Source: an uncultured Bacteroidales bacterium (GTDB lineage Bacteria; Bacteroidota; Bacteroidia; Bacteroidales; UBA932). Taken from it: a stretch of 39,797 nt of DNA. How positions within the stretch are numbered: the stretch's first letter is position 1; every line of letters begins with the position of its first letter. The stretch spans positions 1-39,797 of the forward strand of contig CALVDP010000020.1 in assembly GCA_944326315.1 (NCBI GenBank). The letters run 5' to 3'. The translations under genes and the position numbers were made by a program. Below are positions 24,705-33,839 of this stretch, one piece after another. The notes beneath the pieces are model-generated. The model had not been told where the DNA came from. It did not search any database and saw nothing but the letters and a program-made list of their open reading frames with translations.

Positions 24705-24712
24705 TATCTTTG
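24705..24712 (+). promoter_or_regulatory. Possible -7 box for rsgA
   Basis: TATCTTTG lies 14 bp before ATG 24727, just outside the array. No good -33 box is seen upstream, so the call is tentative. The leader would be very short. Confidence 0.4.
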
Positions 24713-24726
24713 TAAGGATTTACCGG

Positions 24727-25689
24727 ATGGAAACACTTATGCCCCAGACAGAAAATACAGCAACAGTAGTGAAGCACACGGGAAGCCATTACCTGCTATC
24801 AAGATTGCCGGAGTGGAAACTCTTCCCGGCGGTACTCCGTGGCAGAATCCGGCTTGGAGGAAATTCATCGACCAATCCTGTGGCCGTAGGTGACAGGGTC
24901 ATTTACGAGACAGGGCCCGAGCCTCCTTCCGCAGAGAATCCGGCTGTCATCAAGTCTGTACTGGAAAGGAAGAACTACGTGATCCGCAAGTCGGCCAACC
25001 TGTCGCGCCAGTCCCATATCATAGCCGCGAATATAGACCAGGCCTTCATTGTCGCCACATTGGACTTCCCGGAAGTCAAGCTGCCTTTTCTGGACAGGAT
25101 ACTGGTGACTTGCGAGGTATACAATGTCCATCCTGTAATCGTGCTTAACAAGATGGACCTTTTCCGGGACGGGTATGCGGGACAGCTTGAGGCTTTCCGC
25201 AGAATCTATGAAGGAGCCGGATACCGTATCATGGAGGTGTCCGCCATTGAAGGCGAAGGCGTGGCCGGACTGCGGGAGGCCTGTAACGGCATGATATCCC
25301 TGTTTTCAGGTGTTTCCGGGGTGGGAAAATCCTCGCTTATCAAAGCCCTCGACCCTTCCATTGACTTGAAGATAGGGCAGATATCGGAGGCGCACCTGCA
25401 AGGCAAGCACACCACGACATTCTATGAGATGTATCCGCTTTCATCCGGGGGCTTCATAATAGACACCCCAGGAATCAGGGGATTCGGGCTTGTGGATATC
25501 GCTCCGGAGGAGATTGCCCTTTATTTTCCGGAAATGCTCAAGGCATCGGAAAACTGCCGGTTCACACCATGCACCCATACCCATGAGCCAGGATGTGCGG
25601 TCAAGGCTGCCGTTGAGGAAGGCACCGTAAGCTACGAGAGATATTCTTCGTATCTGGGAATGCTTGAAGAGGGGAGGAAATACAGGTAA
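24727..25689 (+). CDS. rsgA: Ribosome small subunit-dependent GTPase RsgA
   Basis: A GTPase that checks late 30S assembly. The 320-residue protein has an N-terminal OB fold, then a circularly permuted G domain: the G4 motif NKMD comes before the G1 P-loop GVSGVGKSSL and G3 DTPG, the diagnostic order for RsgA. A C-terminal zinc site follows (CRFTPCTHTHEPGC). ATG 24727 or 24739 could start it. The stop codon shares a base with the MATE gene start (TAATG). Confidence 0.93.
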   Translation: METLMPQTENTATVVKHTGSHYLLSRLPEWKLFPAVLRGRIRLGGNSSTNPVAVGDRVIYETGPEPPSAENPAVIKSVLERKNYVIRKSANLSRQSHIIAANIDQAFIVATLDFPEVKLPFLDRILVTCEVYNVHPVIVLNKMDLFRDGYAGQLEAFRRIYEGAGYRIMEVSAIEGEGVAGLREACNGMISLFSGVSGVGKSSLIKALDPSIDLKIGQISEAHLQGKHTTTFYEMYPLSSGGFIIDTPGIRGFGLVDIAPEEIALYFPEMLKASENCRFTPCTHTHEPGCAVKAAVEEGTVSYERYSSYLGMLEEGRKYR

Positions 25690-27092
25690 TGGGTGTAAAC
25701 AAGAACATATTGAACCTGGCTGTCCCGAGCATACTGGCGAACATAACTGTCCCTATCGTCGGGATGGTGGACATTGCCGTGGCCGGGCACATGGACACGG
25801 GTTCCGTGGTGTCGGCCGCTACTCTGATAGGAGGCGTGGCCATAGGGACGATGCTGTTTGACCTGATGTACTGGAATTTCGGTTTCCTCAGGATCGGCAC
25901 GGGAGGCCTTACCGCCCAGGCTTACGGGCGCGGATCCATGAAGGAGGCCGCATCTGTATTCAGCAGGGCCGAAGGAATCGCGCTTGCCTGCGCACTTTTC
26001 CTTATCGCGGTCCAATGGCTCTTTGTCAGGCTGGCTTTTCTTGTGGTCGATTGCACTCCTGAAGTCGAGAAGCTGGCGTCAGATTATTTTTTCATAAGGA
26101 TATGGGCGTCTCCTGCGACATTGAGTCTCATGGCATTCAAAGGCTGGTTCATAGGCATGCAGGACAGTGTCTCTCCTATGGTTACGGACCTTGTGGTGAA
26201 TGCTGTGAATGTTGTCGCGAGCATAATACTCGCACTCGGGATTACTGCCGGAGACTTCCAATGGGAGGGAATAGGCTTCGCCGGTGTCGCGGCTGGCACT
26301 GTCATAGCCCAATATTGCGGGCTGATCTGTGCCGTAGCCTTCCTTCTTGTCAAGTACAGGAAGGTCTTCGCGGATTTCGGTTTCAATGATATTGTCATGT
26401 CGTTCAAGGGGACAGGGATGAAGCGGTTTTTCGTTATGAACACCGATCTCTTTGTCCGCTCTCTCTGCTTCATCAGCATCTATATCGGTTTCACGACATT
26501 CTCCGCACACTACGGGGATCTCCTGCTGGCTTCCGGGACTATCCTCATGAAGATAATGATGCTCTTCTCTTATTTCACGGATGGCTTCGCCTATGCCGGA
26601 GAGGCTCTTGCAGGCCGCTACATAGGCGCCGGAGACAAGGCGATGCTGAAACGTGTCGTCAGATATATCTTCGTGTGGAGCATGGGCATAGGAGTCGCGT
26701 TCATGTTCATATATGCTTTCGGCGGGCAGCCTATAATGCGCGTGATGACTTCCGACTACGAAGTGGTGGACATGTCCCTCAAATATATGCCGTGGATGGT
26801 TCTTATGCCCCTTGCAGGATGCGCTGCCTTTGCCTGGGACGGGATATTCATCGGCGCTACCGCATCCAGACCCATAAGGGACAACATGATCCTGGCTGCG
26901 GCCGGCTTTTTCCTGACTTATTTTGCCGGACTGGCAGTACTCAGGGCCTTCAGTCTTGACGATGCGGCATCTTCCATTGTTTCCATACATATCCTTCTGG
27001 CCGCTTATCTTGTGCATCTGATAATACGTACCGTCTTCCTGTCTGCCCGTTACAGGAAGGATGTACTGGTGGGGGCCTTCCGACAGCCGTGA
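25689..27092 (+). CDS. MATE family efflux transporter
   Basis: A 467-residue polytopic inner membrane protein with about 12 hydrophobic segments, beginning ILNLAVPSILANITVPIVGMVDIAVAGHM as in MATE/DinF cation-drug antiporters. GGLTAQAYGRGS after the second helix and the duplicated half from about residue 240 support this. It is coupled to rsgA by a one-base stop/start overlap. The substrate is unknown. Confidence 0.9.
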   Translation: MGVNKNILNLAVPSILANITVPIVGMVDIAVAGHMDTGSVVSAATLIGGVAIGTMLFDLMYWNFGFLRIGTGGLTAQAYGRGSMKEAASVFSRAEGIALACALFLIAVQWLFVRLAFLVVDCTPEVEKLASDYFFIRIWASPATLSLMAFKGWFIGMQDSVSPMVTDLVVNAVNVVASIILALGITAGDFQWEGIGFAGVAAGTVIAQYCGLICAVAFLLVKYRKVFADFGFNDIVMSFKGTGMKRFFVMNTDLFVRSLCFISIYIGFTTFSAHYGDLLLASGTILMKIMMLFSYFTDGFAYAGEALAGRYIGAGDKAMLKRVVRYIFVWSMGIGVAFMFIYAFGGQPIMRVMTSDYEVVDMSLKYMPWMVLMPLAGCAAFAWDGIFIGATASRPIRDNMILAAAGFFLTYFAGLAVLRAFSLDDAASSIVSIHILLAAYLVHLIIRTVFLSARYRKDVLVGAFRQP

Positions 27093-27146
27093 AGGCAGCT
27101 GGGGAAATACCTGGGAAATACCCCTTGGAAATAGCTTGGCCGGGAA

Positions 27147-27177
27147 TTGGATAATTCATTATGAATGATTATATTTA
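27147..27177 (+). promoter_or_regulatory. Possible ndk promoter
   Basis: TTG (27147-27149), 20 bp, TATATTTA (27170-27177). The final G of the -7 box is replaced by A. The leader would be about 70 nt. Confidence 0.45.
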
Positions 27178-27252
27178 CAAAATCGGACGGAATATGTTGC
27201 CGCCCGGGATTGCTTATTTTGAAACCACGGAAAGAAAAACAATCTGATTGTC

Positions 27253-27717
27253 ATGATGGAAAGGACACTTGTGATCTTGAAGCCGGGCACATTGCAGAGA
27301 GGCCTGGTAGGTGAGGTGATTTCACGATTCGAAAAAAGAGGGCTTAAGCTTGTCGCCATGAAGATGAAACAGCTTACGCCGGAAATACTGGACGAACATT
27401 ATGCCCATTTGAAGGACAGGCCGTTCTTCCCGTGGCTGAAAGCCGGCATGATGGCTGCGCCGGTGATACTCTGCTGCTGGGAAGGGTTTGAGGCGGTAAA
27501 GACCGTGCGGGAGATGGCCGGCTCCACCAATGCCCGCAAGGCGGCTCCCGGCACTATCCGCGGAGACTACGGGATGAGTTCCCAGGAAAATATTGTCCAC
27601 ACCTCGGATTCCGTAGAGAACGCGAAAATAGAGCTTGACAGGTTCTTCTCTCCGGAAGACTATTGTGACTATCCGTCGCCACTGCGGCAATACCTTTACG
27701 CACCTGACGAGGAATGA
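27253..27717 (+). CDS. ndk: Nucleoside diphosphate kinase
   Basis: Transfers the gamma phosphate between nucleoside triphosphates through a phosphohistidine. The 154-residue protein has RTLVILKPGTLQRGLVGEVISRFEKRG at the N-terminus, AGSTNARKAAPGTIRGDYG, and the active-site histidine H116 in NIVHTSDSVENA (usual form NxxHGSDS). Length matches the family. Two consecutive ATGs (27253, 27256) could start it. The stop overlaps the DUF1963 gene by ATGA. Confidence 0.94.
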   Translation: MMERTLVILKPGTLQRGLVGEVISRFEKRGLKLVAMKMKQLTPEILDEHYAHLKDRPFFPWLKAGMMAAPVILCCWEGFEAVKTVREMAGSTNARKAAPGTIRGDYGMSSQENIVHTSDSVENAKIELDRFFSPEDYCDYPSPLRQYLYAPDEE

Positions 27718-28361
27718 CGCCTGTTTACCTTGACCTGTCCATTCCTGCAGGGGAAATGAAACCCGGCTCTTCCCGTTTCTGGGGAAAGCCGGATATACCT
27801 TGCGGCATGCGGTATCCTTCTTATAAGGACAGCAGCGGGGAAGAACATCCGTATTTCTTCGTATGTCAGATAAACCTGGCCGACGTGTCCGTATATGACG
27901 TCGGCAATATGCTTCCGCACGAAGGTGTCCTGTCCTTTTTCGCCAGGATAGACCACTATCTCGGGTATTATGATACTGATGACTTTATCGGAGGCTCCGT
28001 CAGTGGTCCCGATGCCGTGAAGGTGCTCTACTTCCCGTCAGACGCGAATCTGGCAGAGACCGGGTCTCCGTCGGAAAGCAGACCGGCATACATCCCGCGG
28101 GCGCTGAAGATCAGCTTCAGCCACAGCCCTGCAAGCCCTTTTGGAGGTCATGCGCTCTTCGCCCCGCCGACCCACCGCCAGTGGGAAACCTGGGATCCTC
28201 CGTTTGAGGACAACATCATTCTGCTGGAAATAGATTCTTTCAGCGGAGACGGTTTCGACCTGCGCTTCATGGACGAAGGTGTGCTCGATCTGCTGGTTTC
28301 CCCTTCTGATCTCGGGCGGCACTGCTTCAGCGATGTCAGGGCTATTGTCCTCTCTTCGTGA
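27714..28361 (+). CDS. DUF1963 (YwqG-like) protein
   Basis: A 215-residue soluble protein. SRFWGKPDIPCGMRYPSY, FFVCQINLADV and NMLPHEGVLSFFARIDHYLG match the DUF1963/YwqG family, whose function is unknown. No signal peptide. Coupled to ndk by ATGA overlap. Confidence 0.82.
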   Translation: MTPVYLDLSIPAGEMKPGSSRFWGKPDIPCGMRYPSYKDSSGEEHPYFFVCQINLADVSVYDVGNMLPHEGVLSFFARIDHYLGYYDTDDFIGGSVSGPDAVKVLYFPSDANLAETGSPSESRPAYIPRALKISFSHSPASPFGGHALFAPPTHRQWETWDPPFEDNIILLEIDSFSGDGFDLRFMDEGVLDLLVSPSDLGRHCFSDVRAIVLSS

Positions 28362-28421
28362 CCGTTTGTCCGCATGTCTTGCATTACCCGCTATATGTGA
28401 CCTTACTGAAATTTGACGAAT

Positions 28422-31235
28422 ATGAAAAAAATCCTCTCTGTCCTTTTCCTCCTGTCCTGTATCATCCGGACAGCGGATGCCCAGGTCCGGTATCTTGCTG
28501 ATATCCTGTCCCCCGCAAGCTCCTATATGTACACCCCGTACAAGCATTCGGGACGGAATTCTCCTGCAATCAATCTGGAGGGTGGTCTTGTCTGGAAGGC
28601 CGGATTTACCATAGGGAGTTCACAGGGACCGTACAAGCCTGGATATGCGGCTTTCCGTCTCGGAGGGGAATACGAGTATGTCATGTTTGTGCTGGGACGT
28701 ATCCATGATCCGGAATCTCTGGACTACGGGCCGGCTGTCGTGACAGTCTATGCCGACGGACGGAAAATCGCCGATGAAGTCATATACAGGTATGCCGTGC
28801 CGAAACGCATGAAGCTGGACATCCGTGGTGCCGACGAACTGAAATTCGTGATTGTCAAGGGAGAAGATGAGATAGGATTTGCCGAAGTGACTCTATGGAA
28901 GGCAGGGGAGACCCCGTACGAGACCGGCAATCCGGACACCGGGGTGACGGAGACGGCGGAGCTGGTCAGAGACCTGAAGCCGTATGCCCAGTACAATCAT
29001 TTCTGTGTCTCGCCTGACCTGGAGGCCAAGACTGTTTATGTGAACGGGACAGGATATCATTACGGGCTTGTCTGCAATATGAACATGGCCTTCATCGGAG
29101 TCCAGCCAGGTGCCTCTTATTTCAACCTCCGCGGCCGGTACGAGACATTGAGCCTGCTTGCCGGTCCTGTAGACAATGACAGCAGCAGCGGAGGCAAGGG
29201 ATGGATCACCATCAAGGCAGACGGCAGGATTATACATGAATATGAGGTCTCCCAGACAGATATCGCCAAGCGTATCGTGCTCGATGTCACCGGATGCCGC
29301 CAGCTGTCTATCCATACGGAACAGTCTGAGCAGAGCATGCATGCCGCAATCGTGGACGCAAGGCTTTATCCTGCGGGAAAATACAAAAGTGAGGAAGATG
29401 ATGCCGCCGGTAATGTCAATCCGCGGCTGAAAGACCTGCCGGACGTGTGCAAGCTTGTGTCTAATATCCCGCCTTACGCTGTCGGCGGGCAGATTGCCCA
29501 TCAGGTATATGACGGCGAATCCGACCATGTGACATTTTCCATGGGAGGGACGAGATTCAGCGAAGGATTTATCCTCTACGAGAAAGCGGATTTCTGGAAT
29601 GACAATATTGTCTCATACGCTGTTTTCGACCTCGGCAACGAGTTCGACTATGTCAGTTTCACAGCCGGATATGTAGGCAAGAGCTGGGCGATGACCGATG
29701 ACGTCATCAGGGTCTATGCGGATGACAGACTCATACTTGAAGAGCCGATGAAGGCGACATATCCCAACCGTCATTTTACACTTCCGCTTGGCAAGTGCAG
29801 GAAACTGAGGTTCGAGAACGGAGGCTCCGGCAATCTCAATGTCGGTGCATACGGGATTGCGGATATCGTGGTCTATCGAGGGGAGCCTGTTGACAACGAC
29901 CTTTTCGTGCATCCTGTACCGGAATGCCCGCATGAGATAGATCTGATAGACCTTGGAGCCCCGTATCTCCATTATGTAAGCACGAAAGAGGATGCAAGGG
30001 ATGAGATCTTCCATGACGGAAGCACCATGCGGAGATATTTTGAAATGCCGGACGGAAGCCGGATCAACAAGGGATTCATGCTTCAGACCAGCGTACACTT
30101 TTCACTTGACCACGGGGTGCTGTCCGGGACAGACAATGCTGCGGCAGGTGCGATAGGAGGTGCGGCTGTAGGATCGGCATTTGTAGCTGCCGGAGCGGCT
30201 GTCGGAGGAGCGGTAGTGGGAAGTACGCTCATCGGAGCTGCGGCATTTCTGATGCTGGCTGCCGGAGGTAATGCTGTCGAGAATTCTTGCGCGGCATTCA
30301 ATACCTACGGGGAATACAACAGTGTCACATTCACTGTAGCATGTCTGCGTCCGTTCTCGGAAGAGAAGACCGACTACAAGGAGACGCTTCTGATAGGCGC
30401 TGACCAGAAGGTCGTGGCCGAGATCGCCGTATACGAAACCATGGAGCCGCAGACCGTGACAGTGCCGATAAACGGCTGCGGACAGCTCATGTTCTGGCTG
30501 GCGAATACATACAATACCTCTGGTCAATATGTATTCTACGACATAAGGCTTACCAAGGATCATCTTCCGCTGAGCGTACCGGGAGACGCAAGACTGTCGC
30601 GGAGCGTTGTCACTGAGCCTGTATATACTGAAAAGAACATCAGCATACAGTGGAAGCGCCCTGACTTTTCCGGTTCGCAGGGAGTGGACGCCTATATATC
30701 AGACTGTACTTCCGCCTATTCCGAGGTCCTCAGGCTGATAGAGGATACCCGCCCTGTCTACAAGATATTCACCACCTACCTTGAGACTGCTTCCGGAGAA
30801 GTCTGCAAGGCGGTCCAGATAAGGATTGACGATGAGGACAAGCTCAATGACGGTGACTTTATTGACATATTGCAGGAGTATCAGGCGTGCAGGGAAGACC
30901 TGAAGCGTCTCCAGGACATGAGCGCGGAGCTTGCAGGGCTCGGGCTTTCATACGTCAATGCCACTCTCGGCCTTCCTGAACTCGGGCTGGGGGCCATAGC
31001 CTACGGCAAGATGCTTAAAACAGGAAGGCAGATGGCGAAAGAGTGCACGGCTGTGGTCAAGACCATGATTGGAGAGAAACAGGCAGAACTGTCTGTCCTG
31101 GAGACATGGCTCAAGACAGCCATGGATATAGAAGGGACAGAGAGTACAAGATATACCTTGCTCTGTCCCCTTATGCCTGGCGAGACGCCTCCGGACAATC
31201 AACTGCAGCTTCTTTCGAACTTTACGCCCAGATAA
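28422..31235 (+). CDS. Large exported protein with four NPCBM-like repeats and a glycine-rich segment
   Basis: A 937-residue exported protein (signal peptide MKKILSVLFLLSCIIRTADA). Four diverged copies of a beta-sandwich-like unit can be aligned by eye: FRLGGEYEYVMFVLG, FNLRGRYETLSLLAG, FDLGNEFDYVSFTAG and FNTYGEYNSVTFTVA, each followed by a V-x-ADG/D turn and a closing GxxxLxF strand. This pattern resembles NPCBM carbohydrate-binding modules. The fourth copy is interrupted before its core by about 45 residues (573-616) of Gly/Ala/Val in a GxxxG-like pattern, which could be a membrane-inserting glycine zipper. Residues about 730-937 are helical. No catalytic motif is seen. ATG 28422 is preferred over an upstream TTG. 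It may bind glycans at the cell surface; this is inference. Confidence 0.7.
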   Translation: MKKILSVLFLLSCIIRTADAQVRYLADILSPASSYMYTPYKHSGRNSPAINLEGGLVWKAGFTIGSSQGPYKPGYAAFRLGGEYEYVMFVLGRIHDPESLDYGPAVVTVYADGRKIADEVIYRYAVPKRMKLDIRGADELKFVIVKGEDEIGFAEVTLWKAGETPYETGNPDTGVTETAELVRDLKPYAQYNHFCVSPDLEAKTVYVNGTGYHYGLVCNMNMAFIGVQPGASYFNLRGRYETLSLLAGPVDNDSSSGGKGWITIKADGRIIHEYEVSQTDIAKRIVLDVTGCRQLSIHTEQSEQSMHAAIVDARLYPAGKYKSEEDDAAGNVNPRLKDLPDVCKLVSNIPPYAVGGQIAHQVYDGESDHVTFSMGGTRFSEGFILYEKADFWNDNIVSYAVFDLGNEFDYVSFTAGYVGKSWAMTDDVIRVYADDRLILEEPMKATYPNRHFTLPLGKCRKLRFENGGSGNLNVGAYGIADIVVYRGEPVDNDLFVHPVPECPHEIDLIDLGAPYLHYVSTKEDARDEIFHDGSTMRRYFEMPDGSRINKGFMLQTSVHFSLDHGVLSGTDNAAAGAIGGAAVGSAFVAAGAAVGGAVVGSTLIGAAAFLMLAAGGNAVENSCAAFNTYGEYNSVTFTVACLRPFSEEKTDYKETLLIGADQKVVAEIAVYETMEPQTVTVPINGCGQLMFWLANTYNTSGQYVFYDIRLTKDHLPLSVPGDARLSRSVVTEPVYTEKNISIQWKRPDFSGSQGVDAYISDCTSAYSEVLRLIEDTRPVYKIFTTYLETASGEVCKAVQIRIDDEDKLNDGDFIDILQEYQACREDLKRLQDMSAELAGLGLSYVNATLGLPELGLGAIAYGKMLKTGRQMAKECTAVVKTMIGEKQAELSVLETWLKTAMDIEGTESTRYTLLCPLMPGETPPDNQLQLLSNFTPR

Positions 31236-31248
31236 GGGCGCTGAAGCG

Positions 31249-32196
31249 TCAGAGCTTTGACAGGCAGTCAAGTACGTTCTTCTCGATACGTTCCAGGACA
31301 TTGCCTGCGCTGTCTGCCTTGACGAACTTTTCGCCGGTGATGTTCTCGTAAAGCTCTATATACCTGTCTGTGATGCTGTTCACGATTTCAGGTGTCATCT
31401 CGGGAACCTTCTGGCCCTCTTTCCCCTGGAATCCGTTGGCCATCAGCCATTCGCGTACGAATTCCTTGGAGAGCTGCTTCTGCTTCTCGCCTCTGGCCAG
31501 CCTGTCCTCGTAGCCGTCGGCATAGAAGTACCTGGAAGAATCCGGCGTGTGTATCTCGTCCATGAGATATATCGTACCGTTCTTTTTCCCGAACTCGTAT
31601 TTGGTGTCGACAAGTATCAGGCCCATTTTGGCGGCTATCTCGCTGCCTCTCCTGAATATGGCTCTCGTGTAGTTTTCAAGCTTCTCGTAGTCTTCGCGGC
31701 TTACGAGCCCTGATGCTATGATATCCTCTTTCGAGATATCCTCGTCATGACCTTCTGCCGCCTTTGTGGTAGGAGTTATTATAGGCTCCGGGAATTTCTG
31801 GTTTTCCACCATCCCGTCAGGCATTGCCACTCCGCAGATGCTGCGCTTGCCGGCCTTGTACTCTCTCCAAGCATGCCCTGAAAGGTAGCCTCTGATGACC
31901 ATTTCCACCTTGAACGGCTCGCACTTGTGCCCTACAGTCACCATCGGGTCAGCCTCCGCGACTTTCCAGTTCGGAATGATGTCGGATGTGGCGTCCAGGA
32001 ACTTGGATGCTATCTGGTTCAACACCTGGCCTTTGTACGGGATGCCCTCCGGCAGCACGACATCAAAGGCGGAAATCCTGTCGGTGACCACCATTACAAG
32101 ATATTCGTCATTTATATCATAAACATCACGCACTTTCCCGACATATTTGCCTGTTTGTCCGGGAAAAGAGAAATCAGTCTTTACAATAGCTTCCAT
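31249..32196 (-). CDS. purC: SAICAR synthetase
   Basis: Joins CAIR and aspartate in purine synthesis. The 315-residue protein shows [37 protein letters not shown] at the N-terminus, [16 protein letters not shown] and the catalytic-region motif DTKYEFG, plus [13 protein letters not shown]. The length matches the roughly 310-residue PurC subgroup. It converges on the exported repeat protein with only a 13-bp gap. A TAAATTTG box (32216-32223, minus strand) lies about 20 bp upstream, without an obvious -33. Confidence 0.94.
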   Translation of the reverse strand: MEAIVKTDFSFPGQTGKYVGKVRDVYDINDEYLVMVVTDRISAFDVVLPEGIPYKGQVLNQIASKFLDATSDIIPNWKVAEADPMVTVGHKCEPFKVEMVIRGYLSGHAWREYKAGKRSICGVAMPDGMVENQKFPEPIITPTTKAAEGHDEDISKEDIIASGLVSREDYEKLENYTRAIFRRGSEIAAKMGLILVDTKYEFGKKNGTIYLMDEIHTPDSSRYFYADGYEDRLARGEKQKQLSKEFVREWLMANGFQGKEGQKVPEMTPEIVNSITDRYIELYENITGEKFVKADSAGNVLERIEKNVLDCLSKL

Positions 32197-32516
32197 TTTG
32201 TTCTGAATTAATCTTCAAATTTATGTAAAATTATCATTAGGATGTACCCGGGCATGCCGGAATCTGAGGCGATTGTTGATAAGTCGTCCGCCGTTGTTGA
32301 AAATTCCCGGGATTCCCGTGCAATATTCCTGGAATTCCGGGATTTATAATGAAGTTTCATCGATTTATAATGAAGATTGATCCGCGAATGTCCTGTCATG
32401 AGGATTTTTTTCCTTGAAGGATATTGCGTTGGCGCACACTTTGATAATATGTCTGCCGGAATCCACGGAAAGCTGCCGGTGCACAGGCAGGTGACGTGAC
32501 AAATATATTGAGGAAT
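32197..32516. other. Divergent intergenic region with repeats
   Basis: No gene in about 320 bp. It contains an imperfect inverted repeat, AAATTCCCGGGATTCC (32301-32316) against GGAATTCCGGGATTT (32331-32345), and a direct repeat GATTTATAATGAAG at 32341-32354 and 32362-32375. The minus-strand 63-codon frame here merely translates these repeats. Confidence 0.6.
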
Positions 32517-33113
32517 ATGAAAAAGATGTTGATTTTGCTGGCATTGGTGTCAGCATGTTTTTCAGGGATGGCCCAGGACAGGGAGACCCTGAAGGAGAGG
32601 ATAGAGCGCTGGAAAAGCGATATGGAGGAGTTCAACCAGGGGCGCAGCGGCGTGGAGAAGCGCCAGGCTGCCATCGATACACTGTCATGGCTGCAGGCGC
32701 AGTCCGCCCTGAAGGATTCTTCTTTCGTGGTCGAGGCCGACGCCGTGACATTCAAGTACGGTACTCGCGTGCAGGTCAATTCCACGACAAATTTCGTCTC
32801 ACTTGACGGTGACCGTGCGGTGATACAGGTGTCGCCGAGCTATGCGTACAGCGGTCTTAACGGTGTGGGAGGAATAACAGTGGAAGGCGTAGCCTCCAAT
32901 GTGAAGATCACTTATGACAAGAAAGGCCGCATGCATTTCAAGATGGATGTCATCGGACGTGGCGTGAATGCTACAGTGTCCATTTCCGCTTATCCTGGCT
33001 CGAACAGGGTGACTGTGGACATTTCCCCTACATTCAACTCGAATGACATAAGGCTGGAAGGATATCTGCTGCCTTACGAACATTCGCGCGTGTTTGAAGG
33101 CATGTCAATCTGA
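32517..33113 (+). CDS. DUF4251 exported protein
   Basis: A 198-residue protein with a signal peptide (MKKMLILLALVSACFSGMAQ). The mature part has VVEADAVTFKYG, NFVSLDGDRAVIQVSP and GVGGITVEGVASNVKI, the pattern of DUF4251, a Bacteroidota periplasmic family of unknown function. A helical, charged stretch (about 22-60) precedes it. ATG 32517 with AGGAA just upstream is chosen over GTG 32496. It heads a group of three small envelope genes. Confidence 0.82.
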   Translation: MKKMLILLALVSACFSGMAQDRETLKERIERWKSDMEEFNQGRSGVEKRQAAIDTLSWLQAQSALKDSSFVVEADAVTFKYGTRVQVNSTTNFVSLDGDRAVIQVSPSYAYSGLNGVGGITVEGVASNVKITYDKKGRMHFKMDVIGRGVNATVSISAYPGSNRVTVDISPTFNSNDIRLEGYLLPYEHSRVFEGMSI

Positions 33114-33172
33114 CATGGACGGCAGACACGGTTAATCTGGAAAATTTCGGACAGACAATAAAATGATTGGTC

Positions 33173-33820
33173 ATGAAAAGATTTATATTGGTTGCAATGC
33201 TGGCGGGTACCGGCCTGTTGTATTCCTGCCAGAAATTTCCGTCAGTGGTGGATGCTGACGGCGAGTTCCTTGTCTCTACATCGTATGCGGAAGACACGGA
33301 TTTCGGGAGTTATTCCACTTTCACGGTGGCGGACAGCCTGCTGGTGCTGGATACCCGTCTCGGGTGTGACACCATAAAGAATTCCGCGACTGACATGCTT
33401 GTGGGCGAATACAGGCAGATGATGGAAGACAGAGGGTACACCTATGTGCCTTCTGACAACAAGGCGGATGCCGATCTCGCCATACAACTCACATATGTGG
33501 CTGATACGGACTATTATGTCGACTATGTCAATCCTTACTGGTGGATAGACTATCCGGGCTACTGGTCATCCTATTACTGGGGTGCATGGGGAGGAGGATG
33601 GTATTATCCTTATCCGGTGACTTACGAGCTGACGACACATTCGCTTATGGCCGACATGGCGGACCTTACTTCTCCGGAAGGAGAGAATGAACAGCTGCCG
33701 GTAGTATGGAGCTGCATGATCAACGGAGATGCCAGTTCTGCCAGGGCGGACCTCTCCAGATTCGTGCAGGGCATACGCCAGGCGTTCGAACAGTCTCCAT
33801 ACATGACAGTCACAAAGTAA
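33173..33820 (+). CDS. DUF4136 lipoprotein
   Basis: A 215-residue protein with a lipoprotein signal (MKRFILVAMLAGTGLLYSC, acylated Cys 19). The segment FGSYSTFTVADSLL, the conserved LVGEYRQMMEDRGYTYVPSDNKADADLAIQ and a Tyr/Trp/Gly-rich middle (YWWIDYPGYWSSYYWGAWGG) match DUF4136. Function is unknown; it is presumably membrane-anchored. ATG 33173 is preferred to TTG 33167. The next gene starts 20 nt downstream. Confidence 0.85.
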   Translation: MKRFILVAMLAGTGLLYSCQKFPSVVDADGEFLVSTSYAEDTDFGSYSTFTVADSLLVLDTRLGCDTIKNSATDMLVGEYRQMMEDRGYTYVPSDNKADADLAIQLTYVADTDYYVDYVNPYWWIDYPGYWSSYYWGAWGGGWYYPYPVTYELTTHSLMADMADLTSPEGENEQLPVVWSCMINGDASSARADLSRFVQGIRQAFEQSPYMTVTK

Positions 33821-33839
33821 CGCAAAGGAGGAATTGAAG

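Noticed and set aside
24373-24893. Several ORFs of 60-140 codons in the array region
   Set aside because: They translate tandem repeat units (CSRLLRYLAPPHILLRL and similar) and have no independent start signals or domain.
26079-27017. 312-codon minus-strand ORF
   Set aside because: Shadow of the MATE gene; no domain, and composition follows the antisense of hydrophobic codons.
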